Positions 1 to 11,960 of a DNA stretch of 64,000 nt are shown here, one piece after another. How positions within the stretch are numbered: the first letter of the stretch is position 1; every line of letters starts with the position of its first letter. The notes beneath the pieces were generated by a model. The model had not been told where the DNA came from. It made no database searches and saw only the letters and a program-made list of their open reading frames with translations. The position numbers and the translations under genes were made by a program. Location of the stretch: positions 20,522,729 through 20,586,728 of the forward strand of contig OY759271.1 in NCBI GenBank assembly GCA_963662155.1, in the 5' to 3' direction. This DNA is from Lamellibrachia columna. Its lineage: Eukaryota > Annelida > Polychaeta > Sabellida > Siboglinidae.

Positions 1-1044
1 TTAAACCAGAAACACCCAACATGCTTCGCCATTCTAATCCTCATGCAAGCCGGTGATCTGAATCCAAACCCTGGCCCTTACAAGCCTAAATTCCCTTGTG
101 CCATCTGCAAAAAAGCAGCAAGATGGGATCAACGAGCGACTTGCTGTGACCAATGCCATTCCTGGTACCATGTAGAATGCATGGGAATGTCCACATTTGC
201 ATATAATGCCCTCCAAAACAGCCAGGTTTCTTGGATTTGCTGCCAGTGTGGCATTCCAAATTTTGCAAGTTCGCTTTTCTCAAACTCATCCATAGAGCTA
301 GCAAATAGCTTTTCTATTCTGTCGGACTTGTCCACATCTGATTGCAGTGAGCCACTAAGTCCACCTTTAACTACTTCTTCTCCCCGCAAACAAAGAAATA
401 ATAACAGTAACTGCAGTAGTACCAGACCATCTAAAATGAGTAGACCTTTTACTAAGAAACAAACCCAGAAAAAACCTACAAAGAGACAATCTCTAAAGAC
501 CCTGGTCATAAACTTCTGCAGCACCAGGAACAAAGTTTCAGACCTTGCAGTGTGCATTGAAAATTACAGCCCTGATATAATCATAGGCACTGAAACACAC
601 CTCGACAGTTCTGTTAGCAGCAGTGAGCTGTTCCCCTCTAAATATTCTATCATTCGCAAAGACAGAGACTTTGACAACTCCAAAGGAGGAGTCCTGATAG
701 CCATAAAAAAATATCTCATAGGAACCCACAGACCAGAGCTCGATACCAATTGTGAAATCATCTGGGTCACCATCAAAATACAAGGATCTAAATATATCAC
801 AATTGGGGCATTCTACAGATCACCACAATTTGGCAACACTAATGACTATATGAATGAACTACGGGAATCCATAAACAAAATCAAACGTTCAGACAACGAA
901 CAAATATGGCTAGCTGGAGATTTTAATCTACCCGATATAGACTGGGACATACTCAGCACAAAACCAGGTGGAGCTGCTCCCGGCCTATCAAAACAATTAA
1001 TTGAAATTGCTAATGACTTTGGACTAGAACAAGTCGTCCGTTGA
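1..1044 (+). pseudogene. LINE ORF2 N-terminus: 2A-like motif, PHD finger, endonuclease
   Basis: The frame is open from base 1. A hydrophobic stretch is followed by GDLNPNPGP (52-78), matching the D-x-x-x-N-P-G-P core of 2A ribosome-skipping peptides found at the N-terminus of several invertebrate LINE ORFs. A PHD-type Cys4-His-Cys3 finger follows (CAIC...CDQC...YHVEC...CCQC, about 97-255). An APE-like endonuclease starts near 500 with its N-F-C-S-T-R-N-K, IIIGTETHL and AGDFNLPD motifs. The frame stops at TGA 1042-1044, but endonuclease sequence continues in the same frame (NTLDLFFT, ISDHDGIPI), so this is a nonsense mutation and not the true end. The PHD finger may serve chromatin or nucleic-acid binding, which is an inference. 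Confidence 0.88.
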
Positions 1045-1603
1045 CCCACCAGAATAAATAATACTTTGGACCTATTCTTCACAACAAACCCCACCCTTGT
1101 TGAAAGATCTACAATTGTACCAGGAATAAGTGACCATGACGGCATCCCAATAATCATAAACAGTTGCAAGCCCAGGGTTATCAAACAAAAACCGCGCAAA
1201 ATATACATGTACCACAAAGCTAACATACAGCGTAACCAATAACATTGGATCAACAGGCGAATCAAACGATTACACAAACGTAAACAAAGAGCTTTCAACA
1301 CACACACAAACAACAGAAAAATCAAACCATTTATGAACTTTTTCGTAAAGCACGTAAGACCACACACGAAGAGACAAGAACTGCATATAGAAGATATATC
1401 TCGTCCATTTGTTCTGACTCGCCCAAACGATTCTGGTCCTACATCAAAAGCCTGAAAGTTGATACAATCGGTATACCGACCCTGACAACAGGCTAGAGTC
1501 ACATAACAAACTGAAAGCCGAAATTCTGAATAACCAGTTCAAGTCAGTCTTCACAAGCGAAAACACCGACCTACCACAAGAACCAAACACAAACATACCA
1601 GCC

Positions 1604-3093
1604 ATGCCAGACATCATCATCACAACAGAAGGGGCTGCTAAAATACTTCACGGCTTAAATCCAAACAAGGCAACAGGACCCGACGAGGTGCCCGCCAAAA
1701 TCCTCCAACTTGCCGCCAACGAATTGGCTCCAGCCCTCAGTCTAATCTTCCAGAAATCACTCATCATAGGGGAACTCCCACTCTCTTGGTTACGGGCCAA
1801 CATCACCCCCATATTCAAGAAGGGAGACCGGTCCCTTGCATCAAATTATCGTCCCATCTCCTTAACATCGATATGTTGCAAACTCCTCGAACACATTGTA
1901 CTCTCTAACATCGTGAACCACTTTGACCAATACGCAATCTTAACAGACAGACAACATGGCTTCCGCAGTAAACACTCCACAGAATCTCAATTAATACTCA
2001 CCACACACGATCTAGCTAATTCTTTAAATAATAAATCCCAGGCTGACATGATAATAATGGACTTCTCAAAAGCATTTGACACCGTCCCCCACAACCGGCT
2101 TCTAGATAAATTAAACAGATATGGCATCCACAATAATACACACACCTGGATCTCAAACTTCCTTAAATGTCGCAAACAAAGAGTTGTTGTCGGTGGAGAA
2201 CACTCGACCTGGACCAACGTTGTTTCGGGTGTACCACAGGGCACGGTACTGGGACCGTTACTTTTCCTCATATACATCAATGAACTACCTGACAATATTC
2301 ACTCCACAGTCCGTCTGTTTGCAGATGACTGTGTCCTCTATAGAGAAATAAAAAATGAGTTTGACTCACACGAACTCCAGAAAGATCTAAACAGGCTGGC
2401 GCAATGGGAACATGACTGGCCAATGCATTTCAATACCCAAAAATGCTTCGTCATGGTAATTACACACGCAAGACATGTAAAACACTACAGTTACACGCTA
2501 GGAGATTCAACACTACACGAAACTGGCAGTCATCCCTATCTAGGAGTCTGTATCACCAAAGATCTAACCTGGGACAAACACATCCATCAGATCACAGCCT
2601 CAGCTAACCGCACACTTGCATTCGTCAGACGGAATCTCCACTCATGCCCCCAAAACATCAAAACAACCGCCTACACAACCCTTGTTCGCCCACTCCTAGA
2701 ATATTCATCATCCGTATGGGACTCCCACACCCAGGTTCTCATTAACAAAATAGAGATGGTGCAAAGACGGGCGGCTCGCTTTTGCCATAACGACTACACG
2801 AGCTACTAACAACCAGGAGAACAAACAGACGGCTCACCATATTTCACAAAGCCATCCACAGTCATCTATCATTGCCTGTCGCAAACCTCCTCCAACCCAT
2901 CAAACGCCACTCGCTGCATCTAAATAGCAAAGCCTTCAACACCATACACGCGAGCAAGAACTGTTACAAATTTTCTTATTTTCCCCGAACAATAAAATAT
3001 TGGAATTCATTACCAGACGCAATAGCCAACATCACAGAACCACAGCAATTTAAGCAAGCTCTCACACACTTAGTCCCAAACAAACATGACTAA
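1604..3093 (+). pseudogene. LINE reverse transcriptase and C-terminal domain
   Basis: The main block (1604-2809) carries the RT fingers and palm: NKATGPDEVPAKIL, FKKGD...NYRPISLTS, motif A MDFSKAFDTVPH, motif B SGVPQGTVLGPLLF and the catalytic FADD box (RLFADDCVLY). The thumb region includes HPYLGVCITKDLTWDKHI and RPLLEYSSSVWD. After a stop near 2807 the C-terminal tail continues at 2872-3093 with SKNCYKFSYFPRTIKYWNSLP, typical of CR1/L2 elements. FADD, not YADD, at the active site and the HPYLGV block favour the CR1/L2 group. Activity is unlikely given the breaks. Confidence 0.9.
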
Positions 3094-3170
3094 ATAGCAT
3101 GCACACCCAACCCTGACCGTTTGACTCCATAGGAGTGTTGGCCAGTATCACTACAAGACAAGACAAGACT

Positions 3171-4199
3171 TGGCAATACAGTTCTGAGCAAAAGTGACTG
3201 TATAGTTGAACATGAATATCATTACCATTGTTACGCATCCAAACCATTTTCAAACAAGTAAATCAATAGAACATTGCTGCGTGCTGGAAACAGATCGTGT
3301 CAAAGCGATTCCGTTCCCAGCGTACAGCCACCCACTCCCATTGTTAGTTAGGCTAAGTCATGACTAACATAACTGGTTTTTTTTCGGTGCAATGCCACAA
3401 GCAACGTGAATTACACTTATATTATTAAGACATTAGCATGAAAGAAAGTCCCGATTTAATTGATTCCATACGTATTGTGAATTGTCTTGAGTGTCCACCA
3501 TTACGTCATGAGTAAGATACGAAACGTCATGAGTAAGATATCTATGTAGAATGTCCTAGTCGTGGGGTTATTACTTTATAATAGTATAATACGAAATCGG
3601 CACGTGAGGGTATTGTTTGGGTACTTGTTTGGGTACTTGTCACCTTAGGTACCAACCGCTTGAGTAGAAATCATCTCAAGCACATATTCTTGAACATGAT
3701 TTGAACAGTGCACTAGCACCTATGTGCGTGTTTCTGAGTCTGCAAAATGTAATTGTGTTTCAAGCATGCGTGCACTTTCTTACGTCATCAGCACGTGATG
3801 AACTAACATTTAATTGAATTAACATCAATCGACCGAGTTAATCATCCACCTGTTCTAGTTCTGGTTAGTTTCCACTATTTGGCTTATTCAAGCTGACTAG
3901 TATGTGTATATGTTGTGGTTACCAGCGACGTTACCATGCCTAATTCGACTAGTAGGCAATTTGCAGAATATACATCACGCAAATCCGCAGCTTTCTATGT
4001 CGACCTATGTGCTTTTACGTCCCCAGTTAATAAGATGGACCCGACATTAACATGTTCATTCGAAGCACGACAAATACACAGTTCCCAAATTTGAAAGCCA
4101 AACATAACGTGCCTGGTCTGGATATTAAACCGACAACTGGCAAGTATGTAATGGATATACTATCCACTACCACACTTCTATCCCATTCTGTCAGTGCAC
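3171..4199. other. Intergenic AT-rich DNA
   Basis: No coding frame, RNA gene or tandem array is recognisable here. There is a short local duplication at about 3502-3542 (two copies of a block containing CGTCATGAGTAAGATA) and another at about 3611-3640 (GGGTACTTGT twice). Confidence 0.6.
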
Positions 4200-4457
4200 A
4201 CGCGCGGCTCCACTTATCCACCCATGCAGCTCTGCAGTTATCCACCCGTGCGGCTCTCCAGTTATCCACCCATGCAGCTCTGCAGTTATCCACCCGTGCA
4301 ACTCTCCAGTTATCCACCCGTGCAACTCTCCAGTTATTCACCCGTGCAGCTCTCCAGTTATCCACACTTGCAGTTCTCAAGTTAACCGCCCATGCAGCTC
4401 CCTAGTTATCTACCCGTGCAGCTCATCAATTATCCACCCGTGCAGCTCTCCAGTTAT
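4200..4457. repeat. 24-bp minisatellite, left part
   Basis: About ten diverged head-to-tail copies of a 24-bp unit beginning AGTTATCCACCC and followed by GTGCAGCTCTCC. Because 24 is a multiple of three, several frames stay open on both strands, which produces spurious repetitive ORFs. The same unit resumes at 7418, so this is the left half of one array interrupted by a LINE. Confidence 0.92.
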
Positions 4458-4834
4458 AAATAATACATTTTATTTCATATAGCGCCAGATCCAATGTTTT
4501 ATTGTTCGTGGCGCTTTACAACATGTACAAGACAATTGTAAGTAGTTTTCTAAAATTGCTAAAATAATAATAATTATAACCATTCCTACAACCAGTATAC
4601 AGCTACATTAAATGAATAAAATATATGTGTATGCTGTGTAATTAACACATAGAATATTAGGCGTATATAAATATAAAAGTAAACTGTTAATGCATAATGC
4701 TAAAACGTAATAAAAATAAATAAATATATAAAAAGTAGAAAAATAAATTAGTAAAATAAATACAGTAATTAAATAACTATTCTAAAATATAACTTTTAGT
4801 TACAGTTCTCTAGGATTGAGACAGAAAATGTAAA

Positions 4835-5636
<802 letters not shown>

Positions 5637-5762
5637 CGTGTGTATATATATATATAACTTAACTTAACTAATGTATAAGTAGTTACACTATAACAAATAA
5701 ACATGTAAATAAGTTGATAATTATAACATAACTATATTAATGCAGGAACTAGAATGTAGAAA

Positions 5763-7379
5763 TTAGAAAGAGAGTTTATAAAAGTGAGTCTTTAGGCGTG
5801 CCTTGAAAGTGGCGAGAGTATCTGACATTTTAATGTCAATTGGCAGAGTGTTCTGTAGAGTCGCCGCAGCGACTGTAAACGAACAGTCTCCAGCTTTGAC
5901 GTGAGTCCGCTGAACAGTTAACATGTTATTGATAGCAGAGTGCAAGACTGTTGTTGGTGTATACGGGCATACGAGATCACATAGGTATTTCGGCGCATCA
6001 CCATGCACAGCTCTATATGTAAACACTAAGAGCTTAAACTCTATTCTGCGCGCTACAGGGAGCCAGCGAAGAATGCACAAAAGAGGCGTGGCGCTATCGC
6101 TTCGTGGCCGGCGTAAGATTAACCTCGCAGCCGGATTGTGCATCCTCTGCAGGCGAGCAATGTTGTTAACACAAGTACCATATAGAAGATGATTGCAGTT
6201 GTCAAGCCGTGACGTAATAATGGCATTGACGACACGTTCCTTTGTTGTCAATGGAAGATAACGGCTCATCCGGTTAATGCGGCGGAGATGGAACGAACAC
6301 ACACTGACGATGCTTGATACTTGCTTCTTAAGATCAAGGTGTCGATCCATGACGACACCAAGGTTACGAACAGATCGTGACGCAATAATTGTGACATTAC
6401 GTACGCATATTATAATGCTGTCAACGAGCGCAGCTGCAGTCCTGGGTACCACAGGGAGATATTCCGTTTTATTGTCATTCATGCACAGGCAGTTTAATGT
6501 TATCCACTGTTTCACAACATCCAAACAGTCTTCTATACGTCGCAGCGTAGTAGCCAAAGCTGTCGCGGTTAGGTCAAAGTGACAGTACAGTTGCAGATCA
6601 TCCGCGTAATGATGAAGCGAAAGTCCATGCGCTCTGATTATATCGCCGATGGGTTGGACGTACAGCGACAATAGCAATGGTCCAAGCACCGAACCCTGCG
6701 GGACACCCGATGTCAAACATGTTGTGTTCGATGACGCATCACGAATGACTACTCGCTGAGATTGCAACCAGTCAATCGCCTTGCCCACAATGCCATTACG
6801 CAAGCTTAGCCGCTGAATCATTATCTTGTGGTTGATTGTATCAAAGGCAGCACTAAAGTCGATCAGCACAAGTGCTGTACCTTGTCTGGTATCCATCGGG
6901 ACTTTCATGGCATTTGTAACACGTAACAATGCGGTTTCAGTTGAATGATTTTTCCGGTAAGCTGATTGGAAACAATCCTGCATTCGCTGATCGGAAATAT
7001 GACAGATGATCCTTCGGGCAATAACTTTCTCGATGACTTTGGATACATGACTTAGATTGTTAACTGGACAGTAGTTGTTCAGTGTGTCCTTATCGAGTGA
7101 TGATTTCTTTAGCAGTGGCCGAGCAATTGCCTGCTTAAGCAGCCCAGGCATAACTGCATTAACTAGAGAGGCATTTGTAATGCATGTGACGATAGGCACA
7201 ATAGAGTCTATGTTATCCTTCAGTTGTTTAGTGGGAAGGGGATCAAGCGCGCACGTCTTATCTGTGTTGGCGAGAATAGACGCTATCTCGGCTGTATTTG
7301 TAGGCTCGAACACTTCGAGAGAGTCACTAAAACAAGGTGTCTCGTCCACTGAGTGATCTACGGCAGTGTGGCAATGCAA
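5763..7379 (-). CDS. LINE reverse transcriptase ORF (uninterrupted, 5'-truncated)
   Basis: About 538 residues without internal stop. RT motifs in order: PLLKKSSLDKDTLNNY (fingers), VLIDFSAAFDTINHK (motif A), TSGVPQGSVLGPLLLS (motif B), HHYADDLQLY (motif C, YADD catalytic pair) and the NLGVVMDRHLDLKKQV block. The thumb and C-terminal tail follow (SRLDNCNHLLYGTCV, RLQRMHNPAARLI, LRWLPVARRIEFKLL). The first ATG-like start (TTG at 7379) is arbitrary, since the frame is open upstream to the insertion junction at 7417 (residues EKIEKLL) and belongs to a longer ORF2 lost by 5' truncation. The endonuclease domain is absent. It is the best preserved RT frame in the window. Confidence 0.88.
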   Translation of the reverse strand: MHCHTAVDHSVDETPCFSDSLEVFEPTNTAEIASILANTDKTCALDPLPTKQLKDNIDSIVPIVTCITNASLVNAVMPGLLKQAIARPLLKKSSLDKDTLNNYCPVNNLSHVSKVIEKVIARRIICHISDQRMQDCFQSAYRKNHSTETALLRVTNAMKVPMDTRQGTALVLIDFSAAFDTINHKIMIQRLSLRNGIVGKAIDWLQSQRVVIRDASSNTTCLTSGVPQGSVLGPLLLSLYVQPIGDIIRAHGLSLHHYADDLQLYCHFDLTATALATTLRRIEDCLDVVKQWITLNCLCMNDNKTEYLPVVPRTAAALVDSIIICVRNVTIIASRSVRNLGVVMDRHLDLKKQVSSIVSVCSFHLRRINRMSRYLPLTTKERVVNAIITSRLDNCNHLLYGTCVNNIARLQRMHNPAARLILRRPRSDSATPLLCILRWLPVARRIEFKLLVFTYRAVHGDAPKYLCDLVCPYTPTTVLHSAINNMLTVQRTHVKAGDCSFTVAAATLQNTLPIDIKMSDTLATFKARLKTHFYKLSF

Positions 7380-7417
7380 GCTATTAAGCAGCTTCTCAAT
7401 CTTCTCTTGGAAGTAAC

Positions 7418-7884
7418 GTTATCCACCCGTGCAGCTTTCCATTTATCCACCCATGTAGCTCTCCAGTTATCTACCCGTGCAGGTCTCCAGTTATCCACTT
7501 ATGCAGCTCTCCGGTTATACACCCAAGCAGCTCCCCAGTTATCCATCCGTGCAGCTCTCCAGTTATCTACCTGTATATCTCTCCAATTATCCACCCACGC
7601 AGCTCCCCAGTTATCCGCCCGTGCAGCTATCCAGTTATCCACCCGTGCACCTCTCCCCAGTTATCCACCCGTGCAGCTCTCCAGTTATCAACCTTTGCAG
7701 CTATCCAGTTATTCACCCATGCATCTCTCCAGTTATCCACCCGTGCAACTCTCCAGTTATCCACAGGTGTACCTCTCCCCAGTTATCCATTCGTGCAGCT
7801 CCCCATTTATCCACCCATGCAGCTCTCCAGTTTTCCATTCACGAAGCTCTCCAGTTATCAATCCATGCAGCTCTCCAGTAAACA
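7418..7884. repeat. 24-bp minisatellite, right part
   Basis: About nineteen diverged copies of the same 24-bp unit as 4200-4457, including several two-base length variants (the CCCCAGTT versions). It runs directly into the 34-bp array at about 7882, where a copy ending CTCTCCAGTA passes into AACATTGTGTTGATAC. Confidence 0.93.
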
Positions 7885-8440
7885 TTGTGTTGATACTGGT
7901 GTGGTACGTACGTAGACATTGTGTTGATACAGGTGTGGTACGTACGTAGACATTGTGTTGATACAGGTGTGGTACGTACGTAGACATTGTGTTGATACAG
8001 GTGTGGTACGTACGTAGACATTGTGTTGATACAGGTGTGGTACGTACGTAGACATTGTGTTGATACAGGTGTGGTACTACGTAGACGTTGTGTTGTTACA
8101 GGTGTGGTACGTACGTAGACGTTGTGTTGATACAGGTGTGGTACGTACGTAGACGTTGTGTTGATACAGGTGTGGTACGTACGCAGACGTTGTGTTGATA
8201 CAGGTGTGGTACGTACGTAGACATTGTGTTGTTACAGGTGTGGTACGTACGTAGACATTTTGTTGATACAGGTGTGGTACGTACGTAGACATTGTGTTGT
8301 TACAGGTGTGGTACGTACGTAGACATTTTGTTGATACAGGTGTGGTACGTACGTAGACATTGTGTTGATACAGGTGTGGGTACGTACGTACGTAGACATT
8401 GTGTTGATACAGGTGTGGGTACGTACGTAGACATGTGGGT
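7882..8440. repeat. 34-bp tandem satellite with TACGTACGTA palindrome
   Basis: About sixteen copies of a 34-bp unit made of GACATTGTGTTGATACAG plus GTGTGGTACGTACGTA. Each unit carries the 10-bp self-complementary core TACGTACGTA. Variants include GTTGTTACAG, CATTTTG and length variants near 8075 and 8380-8425. Copies are very similar, indicating recent amplification. Apparent ORFs on both strands are by-products. Confidence 0.95.
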
Positions 8441-8647
8441 GGCTAATTGGAGAGCTTTATATATGGACAGACTGTTAAAGAGGTGCATTCCGTCATACTC
8501 GTACTGTCTTTGAATGCATCCGTAGACTTACTTGACTTGACGTAAAAGCATAAACCATAGTGACCCCTCACTATCCCCCGTTCTGTTCTGTTTATGGCAT
8601 GCTGCTCTGCTGTCAATAGTAGGAGCGCAGTGTCAATCCTGATCTGG

Positions 8648-9004
8648 TCACTCCACCTCTGCAGTGATCTTCCTCTCTTCCGCTGTCCTTTGAAGTCTTG
8701 CATGCTTGCATAATGATGCTTTCTCTTTGCATAAGGCAAACATGCTCAAACCACCCGAGTATTCTGTGTCTGGTGACATATGTGATAGATTCAGGGGTAA
8801 AGGTGTCCTCCCTGATCTTGATATTTGTAATCTGTCCGCCCTGGTAACATAGCTAATAGCCCGCAGACAGCGCATCTCAAAAACCTCAAGAGATTGAATC
8901 TCCTGTGATCGTTGCGTCCAAGCCTCTGCACCATAGATTACTATTGGCAGTATAAGGGCTCCATATAATCTGGTTTTCAGTCTTAACATTTCTGAGTCTA
9001 CCAA
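8648..9004 (-). pseudogene. RTE C-terminal (thumb) fragment
   Basis: Contains LKTRLYGALILPIVIYGAEAW and VFEMRCLRAI, the conserved thumb of RTE-type RTs, then a degenerate tail that normally reads as R-W-x-D-x-I. A second, shorter copy of the same 3' region is at 14469-14945. Confidence 0.8.
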
Positions 9005-9056
9005 AGGCTGTCGATGCTAAGGCTATGTATCGACTAACACCTCTAACGGTATTATG

Positions 9057-9581
9057 CTACTCTCCCACAGTATTCAGTTCTTCGCCTTCCAGAGTAATAC
9101 GCTTCTCCGATGAAGTGATGTCCTTGCATTTGGAGAGGTTGATTTTAATTTCCCATTTCCTACAGACAGCTTGTAATTCTTCAGTTGAGAGTTGTAGCTT
9201 CTCAAACACGGTGGACATAATTGTTGTGTCATCTGCATATCTGGTGTCAAAACTGAGGTTGGTGTCTAGCTTGAACTCCTTGCATAAGCTCTTCATGTCT
9301 GCCATGACTAACTCCAGGAACAAACTGAACAGGATAGGTGATAGCAAACAGCCCTGTCTCACTCCTATTTCCACTCTTAACCATTCTGTCAGTTGACCAT
9401 TGATGACGACTGCACATTCAACAATATCATACATAGCTTCAATTAGTGATATGATCTTGGGATCCACCCCAATAGACCTCAACATTTTCCACAATGCCCC
9501 TCTCCAGATAGTATCAAATGAAGCCTTGAAGTAAACAACATTGAAATGTATCGGGACCTGGTGCTCTTTTGCCTTTTCCAT
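9057..9581 (-). pseudogene. RTE reverse transcriptase palm fragment
   Basis: About 174 residues. Motif A is altered (FKASFDTIWRGALW where D-x-x-K-A-F-D is usual), so the first catalytic Asp context is damaged. Motif B VRQGCLLSPILFS and motif C YADD are present. The frame stops shortly after, and the thumb continues in another frame at 9004-8648 (RLYGALILPIVIYGAEAW). Confidence 0.87.
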
Positions 9582-9644
9582 GCTCTATCGCACAATGAAG
9601 ATAGCATCTACTGTCCCCCTGTTCTTCCTGAATCCAAGCTGATG

Positions 9645-9762
9645 CCTTGATAGATGTGTGTCAATGTTGTCATCTCTCCTCATGAGTATCATCTTGCAGA
9701 AGACCTTGATAGATATGTGTCAATGTTGTCATCTCTCCTCATGAGTATCATCTTGCAGAAGA
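9645..9762. repeat. 59-bp tandem duplication inside the RTE-like element
   Basis: Two adjacent 59-bp copies (9645-9703 and 9704-9762) differ at one visible base (TAGATGTG versus TAGATATG), so the duplication is recent compared with the decay of the surrounding RT. Confidence 0.9.
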
Positions 9763-10527
9763 CCAAATCCGGAATGGATATCATAGAAATTGCTCGATAA
9801 TATTTGTTTACTGGGTTGATCATACTTCTGCACCAATCTGTTGGTAACTTTTCTTGAAGTCATACTGCGCTGTATATTTCCAGGAGCATTTCAGTCATCT
9901 TCTTCCCGCCTTCTTTCAAAGCTACAGCCGTTATGTGATCAGCACCAGGCTCTTTCATTGTCTTCATTGCTTGACAGCCTTTTGTACCTCCTATTGAGAA
10001 TGGTGGTTCAACCAGTCCAGGGATTTTATCTGGAATGTCATTAAGTGGTTCCTCTGATCTTGGCCAGTTTCAATTTATGTTTCCCAGCATACCAACACCG
10101 CACCTGGAGTTTCCGTCACCATCCTTGGCAGCCATGAGGTATTTACATGGCTTGTTGCTGAGTTCTCGCAACAATTATGCGAGTTTTTTCTTGAAATCTT
10201 CCTCCATAAGTATCTTTTCCTCAAGTTTTTTTCTCTTGTTGGTTCTTATTGCTTTTTTCACTAGTCTGTTTTTATCTTTGTAAGTTGCTGGCGTCTCTGC
10301 ATTTGAGGTGTTCTTCAAATACTCTGTGCGTGTTCTCAGTGATTTCATTTGTTGTCTCTTTGAAGTTTAATCAGAGTTCCTCCACTGGTATATCACCAAG
10401 TTCTAATAGATGTTCAATAGCTCCACCAATCTTCACTGGAACTCTTGCCTTGTTTCTCTATCACAAAGCTTATCCACATCTTACCTCTTGACTACTTTCC
10501 TGTGTGGTCTTGAAACACAAAGTTTGA

Positions 10528-10935
10528 TTATATATTTGCTATAACCAGGAAGTGATACGAGAAAAGTTCTGCCGATCTGTATGCTCTACAGTTACAAATT
10601 TGATTCGTGGTTCCTCCATCTGGTGAAATCCACGTTGCTCTCTTAGTGTTGCCATGTTGAAAAACTGCGTTGGCAATGACGACGTTATTAATAGCACAAC
10701 ACTGCAGCAGTTGTTGTCCTCTGTCAATCACACGGCCCAGTCCAAACTTTCCAACAATTTCTGGCCAAGAAGAATGTTGGTCGTCAGCTACTTTTGCATT
10801 GAAATCACCCTGAATCTTTAACTGCAGCAGATCCAAGAAGTCTTGGTACTGTTCATTAGGGTATGATGAGTCTGGTGCATATACTTGGATGATGTTTCTC
10901 ACACCAGTTGTGGTTTTGACGCTGACACTGCCCAT
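10528..10935 (-). pseudogene. RTE endonuclease fragment
   Basis: About 135 residues with IIQVYAPDSSYPNEQY, then KIQGDFNAKVADD (catalytic Asp/Asn of the APE family), GKFGLG...DRGQQLL and WISPDGGTTNQI. These are the recurring blocks of RTE endonucleases, often mis-annotated in animal genomes as craniofacial development protein 2-like. The terminal I-D-Y/catalytic His part is degraded. Confidence 0.85.
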
Positions 10936-11048
10936 CCTCGGAAAAACGGCCGCGTAAGAAAGCAGACCGTTCGCATACTCAGACTAGGATTAGTGCCGCA
11001 TTTTGTCTTGTCTGTCACATCCACATCACTACACCAGTGTGTTTCTGA

Positions 11049-11070
11049 GAGAGAGAGAGAGAGATATATA

Positions 11071-11106
<36 letters not shown>

Positions 11107-11182
11107 TGTATGTATGTATGTATGTATGTATGTATGTATGTATGTATGTATATGTGTGTGCGCGCACGCGCGTGCGTGCGTA
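11049..11182. repeat. Compound microsatellite (GA)n(TA)n(TATG)n(GC-rich)n
   Basis: Adjoining simple repeats: GA, then TA (about 11064-11079), a long TATG/GTAT tetranucleotide run (about 11080-11150), then an alternating GTGTGCGCGC purine-pyrimidine stretch. ORFs made of YVCM or THIH repeats across it are by-products. Confidence 0.93.
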
Positions 11183-11712
11183 TGTGTGTGATGTTTATGA
11201 TATACCACAGTTCGCCGCATCCGTAGAGTCGAAGTTATCTGCACATCCGCTTTACATGACAAGTTCAAGACTCGGGCCAGGCACGTGTACGTTTGGTGTA
11301 AAAACCTGGCTCTCAACGTTAGGGACTGTATGTCCCTCGTAACTCGGATGATCACGTTAATGTCTGTCCCGTCTCATTAATTGGGAACGTAACAACCACT
11401 GATGACGATATGCACCCTAATAGTGACCATCCTCAATGCCAGCATATAAAGGTCGGCTTGGTGAAAAAAGCTGACTAGTTGAATGAGAACTCGTAACATT
11501 ATCAAACTGTAGTAACCACAACATGTACATACTACTCAGTTTATAGAACGTTGCCGAATGGTGGAAACAACTAGATAATATATAGTTGTGGGACTGTGGG
11601 ACTAGTGTTGTTACGTTCATTAAACACCCACTAATATGGGCACGCATGCGTCATTAATGCTCTCACTATTTTGTCAGGTTTCCAAATGTCGACGGTGTTG
11701 TTATTGCCATTG

Positions 11713-11720
11713 TGACGTCA
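11713..11720. promoter_or_regulatory. Perfect CRE-type palindrome TGACGTCA
   Basis: An 8-bp CREB/ATF consensus 603 bp before the ATG at 12323. A second copy is at 11953-11960. Whether either binds a factor is unknown. Confidence 0.4.
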
Positions 11721-11952
11721 CATGTTATTACCAGTGTTACGTAAACGGATTTTTGGCCGCTATCAACTTAATTTTGTCGGATGATGAATTTTATAACTAC
11801 ATATCGACGTTTAGTGAAAGTGTTCAGCTCGATGATGAAAGAACTGCCTTTGTCGCTTTTGATTTCTCCATCGGTGGCATTATCATTATTCTTATTACGC
11901 CTACATTGGTTCTCTTGACGCCACCTGTTTTCCCGAGACACTACGTTACGTA

Positions 11953-11960
11953 TGACGTCA
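11953..11960. promoter_or_regulatory. Perfect CRE-type palindrome TGACGTCA (second copy)
   Basis: Identical 8-bp site 240 bp from the first and 363 bp before the coiled-coil gene's ATG. Paired copies make chance less likely, but this AT-rich DNA has other TGACGTCA matches (for example 16010-16017 in intron 2), so support is modest. Confidence 0.4.

Larger units (their letters stand above)
1..3170 (+). mobile_element. CR1/L2-type non-LTR retrotransposon, decayed, 5' end outside the window
   Basis: The order 2A-like peptide, PHD finger, apurinic endonuclease, reverse transcriptase, C-terminal tail is that of a CR1/L2/Jockey-superfamily LINE. The reading frame is broken by an in-frame TGA at 1042-1044 and by frameshifts between about 1200 and 1600, with another stop near 2807, so this copy cannot make a full polyprotein. 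The last recognisable codons end at 3093. An ACAAG-type short tandem repeat at 3153-3170 looks like the LINE 3' tail and marks the probable 3' end. No target-site duplication can be checked because the 5' end lies outside the window. Confidence 0.9.
8520..11000 (-). mobile_element. RTE-like LINE, decayed
   Basis: On the minus strand the order is endonuclease (about 10935-10528), linker and RT fingers (about 10480-9770), RT palm (9581-9057) and thumb/C-terminus (9004-8600). The G-D-F-N-A-K-V endonuclease box, VRQGCLLSPILFSLFLE motif B and TRYADDTTIM motif C are typical of RTE/BovB-like elements that lack a separate ORF1. Frameshifts and stops separate the blocks. The boundaries are approximate: the 5' side fades near 11000, and the 3' side near 8520 follows the 34-bp satellite after about 80 bp. 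Confidence 0.85.

Noticed and set aside
4027..4405. ORFs on both strands with repeats such as QLSTRAAL or ARVDNWRA
   Set aside because: The 24-bp repeat unit is a multiple of three, so all frames stay open; the two strands carry equally long frames and no start or splice context.
7757..8513. ORFs such as YVPHLYQHN repeats across the 34-bp satellite
   Set aside because: By-product of the tandem repeat; reading frame changes at every length variant.
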